Origin: HGM04593 sp045634365
GTDB lineage: Bacteria > Bacteroidota > Bacteroidia > Bacteroidales > Bacteroidaceae
NCBI GenBank assembly: GCA_045634365.1
Contig: JAZRAC010000067.1
Span: forward strand, 18,334 to 82,333
Reading direction: 5' to 3'
Length of the DNA: 64,000 nucleotides
Shown here: in pieces, positions 63,357-64,000 of the stretch
Layout: the number at the start of each line of letters is the position of its first letter
How positions within the stretch are numbered: position 1 is the stretch's first letter
Translations under genes and position numbers: made by a program
Notes under the pieces: model-generated
Told to the model about the DNA's origin: nothing
The model's database searches: none
The model's input: the letters and a program-made list of their open reading frames with translations, nothing else

Positions 63357-64000
63357 ATGAAGAAAGTTTTACTAATTTTAGTTGCTTGCGTGGTTACAAT
63401 GGCTGCGTATGCACAGGAAGGATTCGACCAAACTTGGGCTACTTCGTTTGAGCCTGTGTCGGATTCTCAGGAATTCAAAGGTGCAACCACCACCGTTGCT
63501 GCCGACGGTTCGGTGTATGTATCGAGCACCTACAACAAAGCGTTCAGCTTCGGTAGCAGCGAAGTATCCGACCCCGAGGGCCTCACCTCATCGGCCATCG
63601 TTAAGTACAACAGTAAAGGCGATGAGCAGTGGGCCGCAACCATCTTCGGTGCCGCCGAGATTTATGCCCTCACCGCCGATGTTGATGGCACCCTCTACGC
63701 CGCCGGCCACTATATGGATGCCGTTATCTGCACCGGTACCGATGGCGAGGAGACCACCCTCGAAGGCAGCGACAGCGAGTACCACGGATTCGTAGCCAAA
63801 ATCAGCACCGACGGTAAGTTCGAGACTGTAAAGACCATCGCCCCCGTCGTTAGCGATATAATAATGAACAGCTTTATGTACTTCCCCGAACCCGGCTATG
63901 TTTATGTAACCCCCACCAATATACAGGTTGACGGTGATAAAGTCTATGTATCGGCCGGCTTCTCGGCCGATGTTCCCGAGCTTGGTTGGGTAGCCAGCTA
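63357..64000 (+). CDS. Secreted protein with beta-propeller-like repeats (N-terminal part, cut by window edge)
   Basis: 214 codons are visible and the frame is open at the edge. Signal peptide MKKVLLILVACVVTMAAYAQ. The mature part has repeats of the SBBP/propeller kind: WATSFEP...VAADGSVYVSSTYN, then WAATIFGAAEIYALTADVDGTLYAAGHY. It follows susD by ~66 bases and probably belongs to the same operon, as a surface ligand-binding protein or as cargo. The full length and any T9SS tail lie outside the window. Confidence 0.75.
   Translation, partial: MKKVLLILVACVVTMAAYAQEGFDQTWATSFEPVSDSQEFKGATTTVAADGSVYVSSTYNKAFSFGSSEVSDPEGLTSSAIVKYNSKGDEQWAATIFGAAEIYALTADVDGTLYAAGHYMDAVICTGTDGEETTLEGSDSEYHGFVAKISTDGKFETVKTIAPVVSDIIMNSFMYFPEPGYVYVTPTNIQVDGDKVYVSAGFSADVPELGWVAS

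Overview
The window is a stretch of a Bacteroidales chromosome (phylum Bacteroidota). The evidence is a SusC/SusD pair, a full-length SprA/Sov translocon gene of the type IX secretion system (T9SS), enzymes ending in T9SS-type tails, Bacteroidota -7 promoter boxes (TAnnTTTG and TAnnTTCG) in front of many genes, a 2-oxoacid:ferredoxin oxidoreductase with a fused gamma-alpha subunit, and the ruvA-sprA gene order. I cannot name the genus. All of this is read from sequence, without database searches.

Layout. 1-845: 5' part of typA (minus), running off the edge, with an unusual repeat-bearing leader. 1129-1398: rpsO. 1578-12212: two divergent secreted glycosidases, a GH20 hexosaminidase and a 2303-residue fusion of GH84, carbohydrate-binding-like modules, GH2 and a T9SS tail. 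12324-15190: korA-korB. 15377-20823: an RND efflux operon (adaptor, pump, TolC-like). 21043-24440: efp, a family 2 glycosyltransferase, radC, a MIP18-family gene and an lpxH-like phosphoesterase. 24507-28878: a small secreted protein, ackA and pta (acetate formation), a GNAT acetyltransferase and a small lipoprotein. 29088-35268 (all minus): hisS with a membrane Zn-peptidase, purA with a Fur-family regulator, an AlkD-like protein with an AraC-type regulator, and a TPR protein. 35395-39715 (minus): a FucP-like sugar permease, tRNA-Arg(CCT), a lone TolC-like protein and a CCA-adding-type nucleotidyltransferase. 39887-40726: a lipoprotein. 40785-50536 (minus): sprA, ruvA and an ABC exporter. 50735-53365: a transglutaminase-like lipoprotein. 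53366-55429 (minus): a GH29 alpha-L-fucosidase and cutC. 55592-55885: a small membrane protein. 56017-64000: a metzincin-type metalloprotease, SusC, SusD and the start of a secreted repeat protein cut by the edge.

How the parts fit. The GH20, GH84-GH2 and GH29 enzymes and the FucP-like permease fit growth on host-type glycans built from galactose, N-acetylhexosamine and fucose. SprA is the outer-membrane channel that would export the enzymes with T9SS tails. KorAB, Pta and AckA belong to anaerobic central metabolism, making acyl-CoA with reduced ferredoxin and ATP through acetyl phosphate. The SusCD locus beside a large metalloprotease looks like an outer-membrane uptake system, possibly for peptides (inference).

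Most interesting points: the GH84-GH2-T9SS fusion; a ~40-base element found once before typA and twice in tandem before the AraC-type gene, whose inner inverted repeat changes sequence but keeps its pairing; a structured leader before pta; two different REP-like intergenic palindromes; and a lipoprotein with a second, degenerate transglutaminase-like core. I saw no CRISPR array, rRNA, insertion sequence or prophage.
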